Origin: Tigriopus japonicus
Taxonomy: Eukaryota > Arthropoda > Copepoda > Harpacticoida > Harpacticidae
Reading direction: 5' to 3'
Assembly (NCBI GenBank): GCA_010645155.1
Contig: CM021317.1
Span: 5,531,123 to 5,595,122, forward strand
Length of the DNA stretch: 64,000 nt
Under the pieces are notes generated by a model, which was not told the origin of the DNA, ran no database searches, and saw only the letters and a program-made list of their open reading frames with translations. The translations under genes were made by a program, and so were the position numbers. Of this stretch, positions 13,401 through 26,880 are shown in pieces (position 1 is the stretch's first letter; each line of letters opens with the position of its first letter).

Positions 13401-13503
13401 GGATCATGAAAGACCTTGGTCTTGAATCTATGAGCGTGAAATAGTGGCACCCTTCTTCCAGCAACATGATGAGGCACAAATATGGCTTCAGGATCCTTTA
13501 GAT
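10430..13503. other. Intergenic stretch, no gene seen
   Basis: About 3 kb are AT-rich with homopolymer runs. It must contain the 5' UTR exon and promoter of the membrane-protein gene, but no TATA box or initiator can be placed with confidence. Several open frames of 60-100 codons on both strands have no recognisable composition or splice context. Confidence 0.5.
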
Positions 13504-14108
13504 CAGGGGCCAGCAACTTTTTTGGGTCAGAAGCCAACCAAACAGACGTTGGTCGGTTTAGGGCCCATATATTATCAATCAAAGAGCTTTGGACCCACAA
13601 GTACAGTACTATACTGGGTCGGTGGTCCAAGTGGATTTTGACGTTTTGTTATACATAACCAGTGTCCATTTTAGGCCTAATTGAGGCTCATACACTTCTT
13701 TTTTTTTGGCCCATAATTGAACGTTAGACATATTGGAATCCCAAACAATGGACTCCAACCCAAAATTTCTGCCCTTTTCCCCTTGAGGGACAAATGCAAA
13801 TTTGTGCCAACTATCCCAATTACTTTATCAATGTCATGATATCATCCATGCCCAAGGTCTCCTGCAGAGATATGCATGAAACAGTTTCTATTCTTTAATA
13901 CTTTGGAATTCTTAAAATGTAAACTTGAAAAAAAATCTATTGAAAACTACAAGATTTATGATGGCGTTAAGGGGTCTACACTCAGGCTACTGAACCTGTA
14001 GATTGCTCACGGGCCCACTTTTTGGGACTTTCCCCATAGCTCCTTGGCCCACGAACTACCGCCCATGGGCCCAAATGTGGGCCCAGGCCCATTGGTTGTC
14101 GAACCCTG
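13504..14108. mobile_element. Degraded hAT-like (Charlie-type termini) nonautonomous element
   Basis: The left end reads CAGGGGCCAGCAAC and the right end, reversed, reads CAGGGTTCGACAACC. Both resemble the CAGGGGTCGGCAACC-type terminus common in hAT elements of the Charlie group. Flanking octamers CTTTAGAT (13496-13503) and CTTCAGAG (14109-14116) agree at 6 of 8 positions, as expected for an old 8-bp target duplication. GGGCCCA motifs recur at the right end (at least four between 14008 and 14090) and also occur near the left end, resembling subterminal transposase-binding repeats. There is no transposase frame. Confidence 0.65.
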
Positions 14109-14116
14109 CTTCAGAG

Positions 14117-17100
14117 TATACCATTCCTTGGTGGAATTGTCAAAATGGTCACTCGCCTTTTTGACTGAACAAGGTTCTTTGTAGGCTCAACACTGTCAAC
14201 CCTTGATGCACATTTCTTCAAATTATAACTTCATTGACTTCATTGAAAATGAACAGCCTAGACCGCATAGATACCATTCAATGTAGTTTTCTCATCTTTG
14301 ATGATGACAAGTGGCTTTGTTCAAACCAACAACGAGGAAGCACTTTGAGAACATTTGGCAAAATTTCAGTAGGGGTGGCTCAATCAACTTTTTTTACTGG
14401 GTAACCAAGGATACCTTAGGGTCAGAAACAGGATTGCCAAAAAATGTTCATAAAACAAGTTTAGTAGTCAAAACTCTGAAACATGATACTTGTTTCTTTA
14501 AAAATGGTCATGTGGATAAAAAAAAATTACAAGCATGCATTCTTTTCGGTATACTAATCAAGTTATCAATATAAAGATAAGATAAACAGATACAATTTTC
14601 AACAAATGGGGAAGCTACAACCTCAAATGAGAAATTTACGATTGTCCCTTTTTGACAATTTTATTACCCATTAACTACCATTTTGCTTTATGGTAAAAAA
14701 AGTTTGTTCATGAATACCCATCTATGAATCATAAACCATTGCGTATTTAAAAGGTTTGAAAGGCGGGTCGCTTTTGCACTTGGGTGGGGCTCGCCACTCA
14801 ATGTCAATCACATGAAATGAAGGTCTTTGTAGTCAATTTTTTGCCTGCAAAGGCACAATTATTGTGGCCTTCAGGAGGCACACAGAAAACTTGATACTGG
14901 GACCCTCAGATTATCATCTTGCTGAAACTAGAGAGGGATTGTACAAAGTCAGCAAAACTCAAGATTGACATTGGCTTCCGGTGTCGCCTCAAGATCCTTT
15001 TCCTGCCAAAATATTGACCTACTAAGGTCGTGGAACTCGTGGGGCCTAGACCTCTTACGCAAGTGTTCTTTTATTGCAAAAAGAATGTTTGGCCCCCATG
15101 TTGGCGGAGCCTTGAATTCAATTGGCAATAAAGGAAGAGATGCGATAAACATGTGCCTCATGAATTTTTTGTCATACAGCCATCAAATTGCAGAAGGGAC
15201 ACTATTCTATTATCAGTGCCTTCCACATTCATGGCGTAAAGGGGTTCAATTGAAGGTTTAATTAAAAGGTACATGGGATCGAGTTTTGGAGAAGAAAGAT
15301 TTTAATTGATTAAGATTAGAATTGATCCTAAAATTTACCTTGCACTTAAAACGGCAAAGAAATCACACCGACAAGTAGGATCACTTTTATCAGTAATTTG
15401 TAAATAAAAAAAACAAGATCTCATTTACAGAAGAATGTAATTGAATTGTTCCTATTGGAAATTATGATTCCTCTCTTTAGCTTTTAAGTCCAAAGAAATT
15501 CAATGGTTCTTGTCTCAGGGTATCCCATAGAAGTACAAATGCGACCAATTAATGTTTTTGGCCAAGTGTTGCCACATTTACCCTCCTTTGGTTTCTTTAG
15601 GTCAAAAACTAGGCAAATTGAACCAAGAGTCTTTACAGGTAGGGCTCTCATATTTCAGACATATTTTGAAGCTATTGTAGAATCCAGACGTGGTCTAAGG
15701 ATTTAAGAATTCGTTACTTTTGAAATTTTTAGACAACAAATTTTGATCAAGCTCTTTCAAAACCAAATTGTACAGTAAATATCTGCAGCAAATTCAATCA
15801 AGCAATGAAAATGGTTCAAATTGAGTTCCAAAACTTTCATAATCAATCAATAAGCATTAAACACATTTGGATTGATTGACTTTTGGGTGAATGAGAAGAT
15901 GCAAGGTCCGAAAGAAAGAGTGAATCAGTGCTGCGAAAAAGTTGCAAACAAAAAGCAGCCAAAAGCTATCTGCATAAGCATAAATTTTGACTATATATAA
16001 AAATACATCTTATTGTTATGCTCTTCTGCTTCTGATCAATCATAAAAATGTCAGCTGAAAGGTGAATTTGATGTTTCCAAGTTGATTGTTAATTGTCAGG
16101 CAGCATTCCATGAATGTTTTCTTGAAATAACAAAAAAGAGAATTTGCCAAGTTAACATAGTGGAGGAAGTTCAGTTGTGTTACAAAATTTTGTTTTATTG
16201 GATTTGAAAATTCTGGCATCATTGTATCTTTTGTAGTTGCAGACCAAGGATGACTCAAATTAAGATGGCCCTGTTTCCCGCGTAAAAGAAATAATTATTC
16301 GATACCGGATTTCCTTAGATACCCTAAGGAGTTATGTTTCTATGAAACGAATAATGTTACTCCAATATTTGTTCACACACATCTACGTACAAAGGCAAGC
16401 GAATCAGTTTTCTTTACATTTGAGACAATTATCATTTTAGGGAATTTAAATACATAAATTTTGTTCAAAAACAATTTATATTGGAGGAAAATTGAACATA
16501 TTTTCTGCCTTTAATATCTTGCTTTTCCTTCGAATGAGAAAATATGAAGAAGAAAACATCACAGAAGTTTTTTTATGATTTCATTAAACTTCAAAACAAT
16601 TGTAAAAAGTAGGACATTCGAACTTGATTATTATGAGAAACCTTAAGTGAATTGCTGTAATTTTGTAATTTTGCAACTCTCTGAATTAAATCATCTTCAC
16701 CAGTACGTGGTGACTTTTTTGCATCCAACTATTTTGTTCATCGAGGACAAAATTTGAATATTGCCCGTTTTCAACAGCAACCTTGTTATATCAAAAATTA
16801 TTTCATATTAATAGACTGTACTAAATTTTTCTGTTCTGTATCAAAGTATTCGTTAGCCAAGAGTTAGTCTAAAAAAAGAGTATTTTTGTCAAGAGTCTAC
16901 TATTTTAACGTTGCTCGGGAGAAAATGGTTCGCTTCCTCTAAATCTGAAAGCGAGTTGGCCTGAAGCAAAGTTCGTCCTCTTTTTCGTAATTATTTGAAG
17001 TATTTGGAGTTTCCAACTATCGCTTAGTGTACATCTCACTTTGATTTTTCCAAGTATGTGAGTTCTAAAACTCTGGCTATCGCTTTGATGGATACCATTT

Positions 17101-17780
17101 TGTTTCCATACCTCTGAAAAGTGGTGTTGAAGATGAATTATTCAAAGGCTTTCAGCTGGTGTCTCGTAATTCATTGAAAATAATTCACGAGAAACCGTGC
17201 AAATTCATCATTTTCTATACTTTCCGAGAGGGACTTTTTGGAGACCATTTTCCATGTATGCATTACAACCATTCCCAAAAGAATTTATGTGCGAAAATTC
17301 GCAAGTATCTCCACTCATGACAGCTGCTTACATTGCAATTGTTCCAAAGAGCATTTGTCACGGAATTCAGTTCCATGTTTTGGTTGGCATGTTTGTAGCT
17401 TTGTTACATGGATTCGATCAGAGAGTTCCGATTAACCACGAGTTGTAAATTAGGAAATAGGGCATTATCGACAAAAAATGTCGATATGAAGAAAGATTGA
17501 GCTGGTTTAGCGTGAGATAGTTGATCCTCAACGTATTAGAAAGCCTACATTGGTTGGGTTCCATTGTGTTCCTTGCCAAGAATTTGTTTGTGTAGTTTAC
17601 ATGGAAGGGGAACATTATGAAATTAGAAGATAAGCAAACCTTGGAAAATGGATAATCGAAAAAATACATATATTGGAACTGTGCTTTACCACATTGCTGA
17701 AAACCTTGGGAAATCTTGTATTCTAAGAACTTATTCTAAGAACTCTAAGAACTTTGAACTTAATTTCCAAGTGATGACTA
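14117..17780. other. Intergenic stretch, no gene seen
   Basis: AT-rich DNA with scattered open frames below 100 codons and no recognisable domains, RNA gene or repeat structure that I can support. Confidence 0.45.
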
Positions 17781-18924
17781 CACGGTACTGAAAAAATCAT
17801 ATCAAGTTTCTATGGAAATTCCCAAAGACTATGAAATATGTTTCAAGCTCAGGAAACCAAGGGGAACAACTTTGATTTACTGAGTTTCTGAAAGTCAGGT
17901 CTAGATTAAAAGTTATATATCTAAAAACCTATTAGATAAATTAATTTTTGAAAATCTAATCAGTACGCTTTTAGAGCAGATTTAGATACCTTTTGAACCG
18001 AAATTGCTTGAAAGTATGTTGCTCACCTGCTGAAATAGTGGAATTTAACCGGTTCCTTTTTGGCCCAAAAAAGCGGAAAAACGTTCCAGGTATATGAAAA
18101 CTCAAATTCCCAAGAAAATCATATATATTTTTGATGTCACAACACAAAATAAAAATTCTTCATTCTTCTAAGTTTTGTCATTGCTTGTCAAAATAATATA
18201 CATTATTTCGAAAAACACAGTAAACATATATTTTTTCAATTTATGGCTTTTGAATTATGGAAAGGTCATATTGGTAAGTCCGCAACGCAAATTTTGTAAA
18301 ATTCAATAAGGTTTTTAAAAAATTAATTTTGATCCATTTGACCATTGACCTTTGAGATAAATCAAATTCTCACAAAATACGAAAACACATCTGTTCAATA
18401 TTTTTGTTTTCAATTTTCATTTGAAAACCTAATTGAATGCACTGAAATTAATAGAAACATGGTTTTTCAAAAATATGCATTTTTAGTATGTATTAAGTTT
18501 TAATATAAATTATTTTTACATGTTATGACCAAACATAGAAGAATGAATAATTTTTATTTCATGTTGTAACATCAAAATATTTATCATTTTCTTGGGAATT
18601 TGAATTTTCCTATACCTGGAACGTTTTTCCGCTTTTTTGGGCCAGAAATGAACCGGTTAAATTCAACTATCTCAGCAGGTGAGCAACATATTTTCAAGCA
18701 ATTTCGGTTCAAAAGGTATCTAAATCTACTCTAAAAGTGTACTGACTAGATTTTCAAAAATTATTTTATTTGATAGGTTTTTAGATATATAACTTTTAAT
18801 CTAGACATGACTTTACGAAACTTAGTAAATCAAGGTTGTTCCCCTTGGTTTCCTGAGCTTGAAACATACTTCATCGTGTTTGGGAATTTCTCTAGAAATT
18901 TGATATGATTTTTTCAGTACCGTG
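17781..18924. mobile_element. Foldback element with long inverted arms, family member 1
   Basis: The sequence starts CACGGTACTGAAAAAATCAT and ends with its reverse complement. Arms of about 400 bp (17781 to ~18180 and ~18540 to 18924) pair with scattered mismatches around a ~360-bp centre. The flanks ACTA (17777-17780) and ACTA (18925-18928) form a perfect 4-bp direct repeat, consistent with a target duplication. No transposase is encoded. The CACGG terminus and 4-bp duplication would fit the CACTA/Mirage/Chapaev group, but that assignment is inference. The element at 48366-49499 is a diverged copy of the same family. Confidence 0.75.
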
Positions 18925-18928
18925 ACTA

Positions 18929-19823
18929 GCAAGTTTGAATTCAATGCAGATCGAATAGAATTCAACCATTTTCGTTACAAAAAACGGATCGAACTGTCTT
19001 CATTTGTCGTCCCCAAAATATTTCAAATTAAGTTGATCATACGTGATGGCTTTGGACTAATGCAAGGACCTTGACAAATGTTATTTTGGTGGTAATTACT
19101 CTTTAAAAGATTTTGACACAAGTCTGACAAGGACTTCCCATTGCAAAAAGTATCGTCATACTTCCATCACATCTAAAAATGCACCATCAAGAGTGGATCT
19201 CTGGTATCTCTGGATCACAATTTATCCTCATGTGAGATCCCTACGAAAAGTGGGTTTGTGCATGCTCCTTGCATAGTTACAACTGCTGGACCTTGAGTGT
19301 CCCAAGTTTCTGATGTTAGATAAAGGTTTGCAGTGCCAAGAGGGCTTCAAGTAATTTTGCCTCGGAAACAACAATGTTTTTACCCCCGCAGAAGTGGGGC
19401 TTGCAAAATTGACAATGACACATTTCTGGAGCAATATGTTTTGAAGATGAAGCCTTAGAAAACAATTCCTGACATATTGGAGGGGCCTTTGGACGAGTTT
19501 TAAACCACATGTTATTTTTTTGAATTGTTAGTTGCTAGAGCGGCAAAGTTTGAGCCTCGCACGATCAGCGAAGCAAGCCATAACATGATCCATTTTTTCG
19601 ATAGGACATAGGTTTCTCAACTACTGGATGTCGAACGACCGAGGGTAAAACAGTACAATAAACCGATTGAAGCACGTCTCCTGAAAACAATCCCGAATTA
19701 CACATGATGAATTGCAATTATTTTTGCAAGTAATCTCAATTCATCATGTTTGAACTCGGACTGATAACAACCGAATTTATTTGTAATTAAACCGATTTAT
19801 TTCCTTTTTTTAGTGCAAACTAC
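18929..19823. other. Intergenic stretch, nothing identified
   Basis: About 900 bp with no coding family, RNA gene or clear repeat boundary seen. Confidence 0.4.
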
Positions 19824-21475
19824 AGGGTGCGCCATTTAAAAACAAGCAAATACACTATCGTTGGATTGAACGAGAATCAAGTTGTTTGCGAATCAGTTTG
19901 ATCTTATAGCTTCATTTATGAGCTATCGTCACTAATAGGGACACACGGTGGTTAAAATTTCTGTTTAAGTGTTGGCTCAAATGCCAAGGCTTCCAATTAC
20001 GATTTTTAATGTCACAGTGTCAAAATGAAGAAATCTTGTGAATACATACATATTAAAAGTAGCTCAAATAACTATATTAATTCATTTAAAACCATTAAAA
20101 CCAATATATTTTCTCAAACCATATTAATAGATATTGAGAGGGTCCTTAGTTATGAGTTGATACGAAGTTTGACCAATTTCTATTGAGCAGATCAATAATT
20201 ATCCTTACTTGAAGACTTTAAAATGCATCGAATCATGTCATGAAATGCTCCGGCTATATGTTGCAGCGATTGCCAAGAAAAATAATTTACATTTTCGATG
20301 TCGCAAAAAAATGACATTTTTTCGTTTCCCTATGATTCTGTCTTGATTGCAAGATTGATATATAACATAACTTAAAACTGACTTAAAGTGTTCACTTTTT
20401 ACTGAGATTTTTGTAAATCATCTTTGATAAGGTAGAATTACATAAATTTAAAAGTTATTGGTGATCTGCGCCTACATGAAAAATAAACTTTTAGTACAAC
20501 GTAAATTTTTGGTTCAAAAAGTGCAATATTTGCAACAAACAGTTTGCATTGGAATTTTGCGAAAATTTGACCTTATGTCTTTCAATGTTTGATAAAAGTA
20601 CTAAAGAAAAAAGAATCCAAAAATATACCTTATAAGTCAGTTTTAAGTTAACTGTACGAGTACAAGTTAATTTATAAGTGTGGATTGTATTTTGTTTGTG
20701 CAAAACCGCAACTGACAATCAAATTATTACATTGGCCCATGATTGGTGGGGTTGAACTCTCTTTAAAGTTTTTATTTGCTTTTAAAAATGAAAAAAAAAA
20801 AACGCTGCAAGCGCTTGAAATCTAAGAAAATCCAAAATTTTGGCCAATGAGACAAAAAAAGACGAATAAAATCCAAATTAGACGAAAAATTTTTGCGACG
20901 AATAAAGGCCAAAAAGACGAAAAAAGACGAATAAGTTTATTCGTCTTAAGTTCCTGTCTCTAGTCCCTAATAAAGCTAAGTTATCGCTTTGCCTTGACAA
21001 TCAACAATTGAAAGTCCATATTGGATTGAATTGCTAGGATTGGATGAACGTTATAAAGAACAAGTGAACAGGTACAGGGTGTCCAAGAACTAATGGTGCA
21101 CCGTGTTTTTAATTGCCATTCAGACTAAAAATAAGCAATCATTTGCATGATTTTAAAGCCACAAAATACTTTGAAAGGGCTCATATGATCAGAAACTGCG
21201 ATTCTAAAACCCTGAGGTTTAATTGTGCAGAGATGAATTTTCTTTTACCTCACTTTTAGTTATTAAGAATCTGTTCCATCTATACCATCAATTCTTGGAC
21301 ACCCAAAAATCTTTTCTTTTACAATTCGAAGCCTGACAAATGTTGTTAGCACTTAGTAACGTCATAATTCAAGGCATTGCCAAAAAGAAAGTGCGATTAA
21401 AATTGTTTCCAAAACTATTTTTTTTTAAATCCTGACTTTAGGTTTTTTGCCCCATTTGAAGTAGCGCACCCTGTT
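19824..21475. mobile_element. Possible composite of decayed Tc1/mariner-like elements
   Basis: The outer ends share an 11-bp inverted match, ACAGGGTGCGC at 19824 and GCGCACCCTGT ending near 21475. Inside, 21073 to ~21304 has its own inverted ends (GGGTGTCCAAGAA ... TTCTTGGACACCC), the form of a small mariner-type MITE. A cluster of AGACGAATA-type repeats lies at ~20850-20955. The left outer end abuts TA, but the right flank is TT, so a TA target duplication is not proven. No transposase frame remains. Confidence 0.4.
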
Positions 21476-24400
21476 GAAAACGTTTTCAACTTCATAGCTT
21501 AAATACCTATCTTTGTGTGATTCACATGGTTTTCTATCATTCAACGCATCCTTTTGTGGCTTTTATTTCGAGTGCTGAACGCTGACCTTTGCGAGATTTT
21601 TTTTAGAAAATGTGGGATGACATTCATCATAATGCTTTTCTCTCTTGGTTTCTCTTCAATTCATTTTTCTCTTATGATTGCAATCCAGTAATGTTGATAT
21701 TTGATAACTATTTTCTTATAGATTCCTTAACTCGAGCACAAAAGAATCTAATGACGAGGAAAACCAGGCCAAAGTCGGTCTCCCTAAATCCCGTTGTCGG
21801 CAAAACTTTTGGAACAGACAGACGTACATCCCAATATTGAGAATCTAAATGGTCAAAGTTGGTCCTCATCTTGGACATGTTGAGCACACGACGACTAGAC
21901 ATAATGTTGGGCAATTCTAGCCCAAAGGACACCAATTTTACAGCTCCAATCATGTTTCATCAAACATATTTCACGACTAAGGCCTTGATTTGCGTTATCG
22001 TTTCACGAGTTCTTAACAAAGACACATACTTTATGACCAGACTAATCGGATCAATCAATTGATTTTGATTAAACCGTTCGTGAAGGTCAAAAATGAGGTG
22101 TTCCAATTTTGTAACGAAGAACAAACCCCAGAATATTAGCAACCTAAAATAATATTTAATCGTACTATATGATGAATGCCATCAATCCTACTGGTCAGAT
22201 TTTTATTGGAATATAAAGTCACATAAAAAGCCTTGCTCAAACTCATTTTGAAAAGTTTCTTTGTTCTTTACAAAAATATAGTTGGCCAAAACGGGATCAA
22301 ACCCAAAATAAAACTCTCAGCCCTTATTTATAGAAATATATTTGTGAGCATATTTTATGAAGAGTCAATGCCGCAAATCTATTTTAATAATTTACATAGT
22401 TCACAAGAAAAAAAGCTTCTGATGTGCCATCAAACATGCTTAAAACAAATATCTAGATTTCACTATGATTTTTTTCTTAACTACACTAAGCCTGATGTTG
22501 TCTTGAGCTTCTGGTGAAATATATTTAGCCAATCAAATATTGATTAAAGCTCGCGAAGAAAACAAGCGAAGTTGCCATTTTACATCAAATTAGTACAAGG
22601 GATTGACCGATTTTGACCAAATTTGAAGGACAAGAACTATCAGACCATCTTGGAGATGGGATAAAAGAAATTTGAGTATCTTTTAAGTGACACCACAGCG
22701 GCTCTTTTACCGTGAACTTATTAGATTATTCTATAACATTAGTGGCATTACCTCTCAAACCCAAAAATTGGTCTTCTGTGCTCTTGGAATTTAAATCTGA
22801 TTTCCCCAGATCAAATAAACATTGGCATTTCCTTTCGCTCAACCCTTAAAAGGTCTTGTAATAATTGATCAAGGATAATTTGCAACCCCTTTTCCACAAT
22901 CGATCTACATCCAATCTCTCAACTTCAGGACATGTGCACATTTTGAAAAGAGGCCAACCTCTCATAATCCTTACATCTATCCTCAAGGTTCTAATCATCC
23001 CCTGAATCCTTGTTGAACATTCCAAGTTACTAATCAGCACATACAAGCATGTATTCACTGTATCTCTGCTTACCTCCGAATGCAACAAGTCCAAGTTCCA
23101 CCTACCAATTTTCTATCTCGTTTTGTCACACTGCATTTCTTTCTGACTAATCTAATGTTTGTCGAGTGTTCCTTTCACAGTCGAAGCTTCTCCGTCAATT
23201 GTTTACTGTGCTTGACTGTCGTCAGGCTTCTTCTTATCCTTTCCCGGTTCCTTCCACTCTTCGTGCAAGTCGAGTTGGCAGAGGCCATAGAGAATGATAG
23301 AGTACAGTTTCTGACATTTTCTTGTCAATTTACTTTTTCATCCTTTACCACTACTAATTGTTGTAGGGGGGTAAAAAATTTACTGCAAGCCTCATCCGTT
23401 TTGAAAATTGGAAATAAAGCGGGACAACTAATGAAGATTCTTCACAAGAACTCAATAGGGTACTATATATATTTGTGGATTCAAATCCCAACATTATCCA
23501 TGGCATCAGTGAATGATAAAGAAACATCAATACAGATATTTCAATTTTACAACGCCAAAAAGTGCCCTCCAAAATAGTTGTCTGACCTAATTCATCAAAT
23601 GCTTTGTCTAAATAAGAAACTCAAAGAGAGTGTTTCCTTTTTTGTCACACTTACGTGTTTCTTTAGGCAAATGCACAACCAATGAATGCAAAGAAAGTTG
23701 TAGAAAGGTTTGCATATGTTTATGATTGTCATTGCCTGCCTGCTTAGGTGGAACCAAATAATCTGCTTTTTTTTGTTCCGTGGAACAATCTATCATATCC
23801 ATGTTGAGAACCCCAAATATCAACTGAGTAGAAATTAAGATTTCTGGGCAATGCATAAAGAGCGTTTCACAACTCTATCTTTCTCTATGACAGAGGGTGG
23901 CTCACTTTTGAAAAGGAGGATGCGAGCGCCGCCGCGTTCCTGGAACAAGTACGCGAAAAAAAACGACGCTAGAATGATGGAACACTCTAAATATGGTTTT
24001 GTTGTTGCAAGGTTAGGTTGCTCCATTACGGGTTATCGGATTTCTTCGGAACATGGCTTGAGGGACATTGGTCAATGTTAAACAAATATTATGGCAAGGC
24101 ATTCATTTTCATTTTCTTTGGGCTTTGGCAAGGACGAACACATTCCGAGCTTTTCATTATAAAATCAAGCCAATGAAGGCGTTCTTAAAAGTAATGATAT
24201 TTTGAGGGTTATGAAACCTAGAAGGGCAATAACTGGAGAGTGTGTAAAAGTTTTTGTTGTCTGTTGACATAAATCATGCGATAATAACTCTTTCATAAGG
24301 CGAAAGTTTACTGACACTCTACACTTGCTTCTTCACAGTAACTTCAACGTGATTGAGTCAACAAACAGATCCAAACTTTATTAACAAACTTTCCAAACAG

Positions 24401-24602
24401 TCTTGAACTCAATCGATTCTGCAAGGTTTTAAACGCAGGGAGAACTTTCTTCACGTTGTAGTTAAATAGAATAAAAACTGCACTATTCAATCCATTCTTA
24501 ACTTGATCGTTGTGTCGAATCCTCCTTAATCACCAGATGCTTATACATTAAATTTTATGAATGAATGCTTGAACTTGATGAATGAATAAATATTTACATA
24601 CT
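21476..24602. other. Intergenic stretch, no supported gene
   Basis: About 3.1 kb. The longest open frame is plus 23080-23577 (165 codons), but its Phe/Leu/Ser-rich composition looks like a non-coding AT-rich reading. I found no domain, splice context or repeat boundary in it. Confidence 0.45.
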
Positions 24603-25579
24603 TCAGGGATATCGGAATCCTAACACTCTAAGAGTCTGGCATGGATATACATTAGAATTATTGATGATATGAATCGGTGTTCCATTTTTGTCAATCAATA
24701 CCACGTGCTTAGATGGCGCCACTGAGTCTGCAGTTTGACCCCCAACCAAATACATGACGTTATGAATGTTAATTGTGTTTCCGCGGGAATATGGAAAAGG
24801 CAACGATTCAGGGATTACAATCCACAAATCTAAAATCATGTCATACATTTCAACCGTTGTCAGGCTTTCTTCAAATCCATTGGTAGTTCCACCAGCAACC
24901 ACAATACGATTTTTCCCATCTGACCACATAACCAAACCGGCAAAAGCAAAGCTTCTGGCCATATTTAGATCAGCTTTCTTAATAAACGCCAAGGTCGAAC
25001 TCAGGCGAGTATCAAAGACAAAAGTGTCCTTTTTGGCAGTCTCCATATCTGATCCCCCACCAATAATCATACAATGGAAATGGTCCAATGAGACCACAGC
25101 ATGTCCTTTCATTGGTCTTGGTAAATCTGGTCCCATTACCCAAGAGATACCATCCCAAAACTCAGTTGAAGCTTGATGTACAATAACACAATATCAAAAT
25201 AAGTCATCGGAAATTGTTAGCCTAATTAACTGAAACCTACCTTCAGTTGATAAACTTGCGCTTTGTCCTCCCAAAGACCAAAGTTGGTCGTTGACAAAAA
25301 TTAGGGCAAAACTTGTCCTTGACACCAGCATGTTAAAGCTCGTCCATGAAGTAGATCCAACATCATGTTGAAGGCAATTAGTCGTTGGAGACAAAGCTAA
25401 TATCCCGCCACAAAGGATTATCGTATTTTGCCTAAATAAGGCCACTTCCATTTGGTACCACGTTTGTAGATGTACAGGAATGTTAATGAACGGATATGGT
25501 GAGAGAGATGATCGTAAGGTATTGAAATCGTCGATCTCATTTCCATTTTCGCTAGCTTTCAATCGAAACATATGAAGTG
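24603..25579 (-). CDS. Kelch-repeat protein, two 3' exons
   Basis: This is a beta-propeller protein of the kelch type. Such proteins act as scaffolds or substrate adaptors, often cytoplasmic. Exon 25579-25241 joins exon 25171-24603 across a 69-nt GT-AG intron (donor GTAGGT, phase 1), recreating SASLSTEASTEFWDGISWV without a gap. Kelch signatures follow in order: CGGILAL, LWSLGGQS with WDGISWVMGPDLPRPMKGHA, MIIGGGSD with a DTFVFD strand, VVAGGTT with VEMYDMILDLW, and YLVGGQT. That is about four to five double-glycine blades. The C-terminus ends QTLRVLGFRYP. The first exon begins after an acceptor (ccaaattccttttcag) and its first in-frame ATG is 25571. A full propeller usually has six blades, so further 5' exons are likely between here and the assembly gap. 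No BTB domain is seen, so a KLHL identity cannot be claimed. Confidence 0.78.
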
Positions 25580-26137
25580 CTGAAAAGGAATTTGGGCTAA
25601 ACCAAGGATCACTAAATACATGGATGCCTCAGCTGCTGGCAAAAGCCATTTTTCGAGTTCTGGGCCAGACGGATAACAATCTAACTAAACCAAATGTCCG
25701 ACTGATAATTCAAAGCTCACATGCCTAATAATTTGAATTAGATTGGCTGATCTTTGTGGTAAGTAGAGTAATCTGAAGCATAGAGAAATGACGCTATGGC
25801 GAGCGAACAAGTGAACAAATGCGGACAAATTTCGAACCATTGTTTCTCGTGAACGTGGGAACGTACTGTATCATGCTGAAATTCAGCAAACAACATCCTT
25901 AAATGCTTGGTGTAGCACGAAGAGTAGCCGCAAGGCCACTCAACGTGGAGTGAGTAGAGCAAGATACTTCAATACTGGTTTGTATTCCGACATACGGACA
26001 TATATATACAAGGAGAGGGGAGGAGGATTGTGAGCACCACGTGCTCATGAGCGAGCACGCCACACCTTCCTCCCAGATCAAAGATCTCACAAAACAAAAC
26101 ATATGGCCGACGACCCATCTCGGTGATCTCAGGCCCC
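25580..26137. other. Stretch between kelch gene and assembly gap
   Basis: It should contain missing 5' exons or the promoter of the kelch gene. A minus frame at 25962-25738 is open but shows no kelch motif and no clean donor. Nothing else is identified. Confidence 0.4.
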
Positions 26138-26176
26138 NNNNNNNNNNNNNNNNNNNNNNNNNNNNNNNNNNNNNNN
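26138..26176. other. Assembly gap (39 N)
   Basis: The run of N is seen directly. Sequence on both sides is not contiguous evidence, and the kelch gene's upstream part may be affected. Confidence 0.99.
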
Positions 26177-26880
26177 ACAAGGAATGGGATTCCCTGTAAA
26201 GAGAGTTAATGATTAATATAGTTTATAAAACTACCGTTTTTATGAAATTTGAAATCTGTACAACCCTTGAATAGTGGGTTGGTCAGGAATAGTTTTTTAA
26301 AATTTGTCCAATCCTGCCTTAAATGCTGTTAGAGGATCAGCTCCTACATATTCCCGACGAAGGCAAATAGGCAACAAATTGAACAATGAAGGAGCCCAGA
26401 GAAAGAAGAGCACTTCATTGTTCGAACTAGTATCGATTCCCTTGGATTTGGAGGTGCTCTCAGAGCGCACGTAAAACCTCTACGATCGCTACAACTGATC
26501 TCAAATCCTGGGTTGGAACAAAGCCTATGAATGCTCTTGAAGACATACAGTATCAGATACCTTTCATACCTTCTCTGAGTACTGTGTAGCCCTAATTTCT
26601 GGAGCCTCTCCCAATACGAGAGCTCTCTCATTCCTGTGATGTTCCTAGAAAAAACATCTTTGAACCTGCTCGACCTTTTGCAAACCTGCCGAACTCTTGG
26701 AGCCCAAATGGGTGAGGCATATTCAAGATGCAGTTGAACAATTGACTTGTACAGAGTTAGCATTGTAATACTATCTCTGGACTTGAAAGTGCGATAGATC
26801 CAGCCACATGTTTGAAATGCCTTCCCCACTTTCAACTGGATATGCTTATCGAACTTTCCATCATTTTCCATGTTTTACCA
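26177..26880 (-). mobile_element. 5'-truncated non-LTR retrotransposon (LINE) 3' end
   Basis: Minus-strand frame 26871-26344 encodes the C-terminal part of a LINE reverse transcriptase. Visible blocks are FDKHIQLKVGKAFQTCGWIY, LYKSIVQLHLEYASPIWAP and LSYWERLQKLGLHSTQRRY, which are the thumb and post-RT segments seen in CR1/Jockey-like elements. The frame then shifts: the typical continuation NLLPICLRREYVGADPLTAF is read in another frame from about 26385, with a stop soon after FKAGLDKF. It is therefore a dead copy. The homology begins abruptly near 26880, the expected 5' truncation, and the right side runs to the assembly gap. A second fragment lies at 63834-64000. Confidence 0.85.

Noticed and set aside
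23080..23577. 165-codon plus-strand frame
   Set aside because: Composition is Phe/Leu/Ser-heavy as expected from AT-rich noncoding DNA. No motif, no splice context and no homologue recognised.
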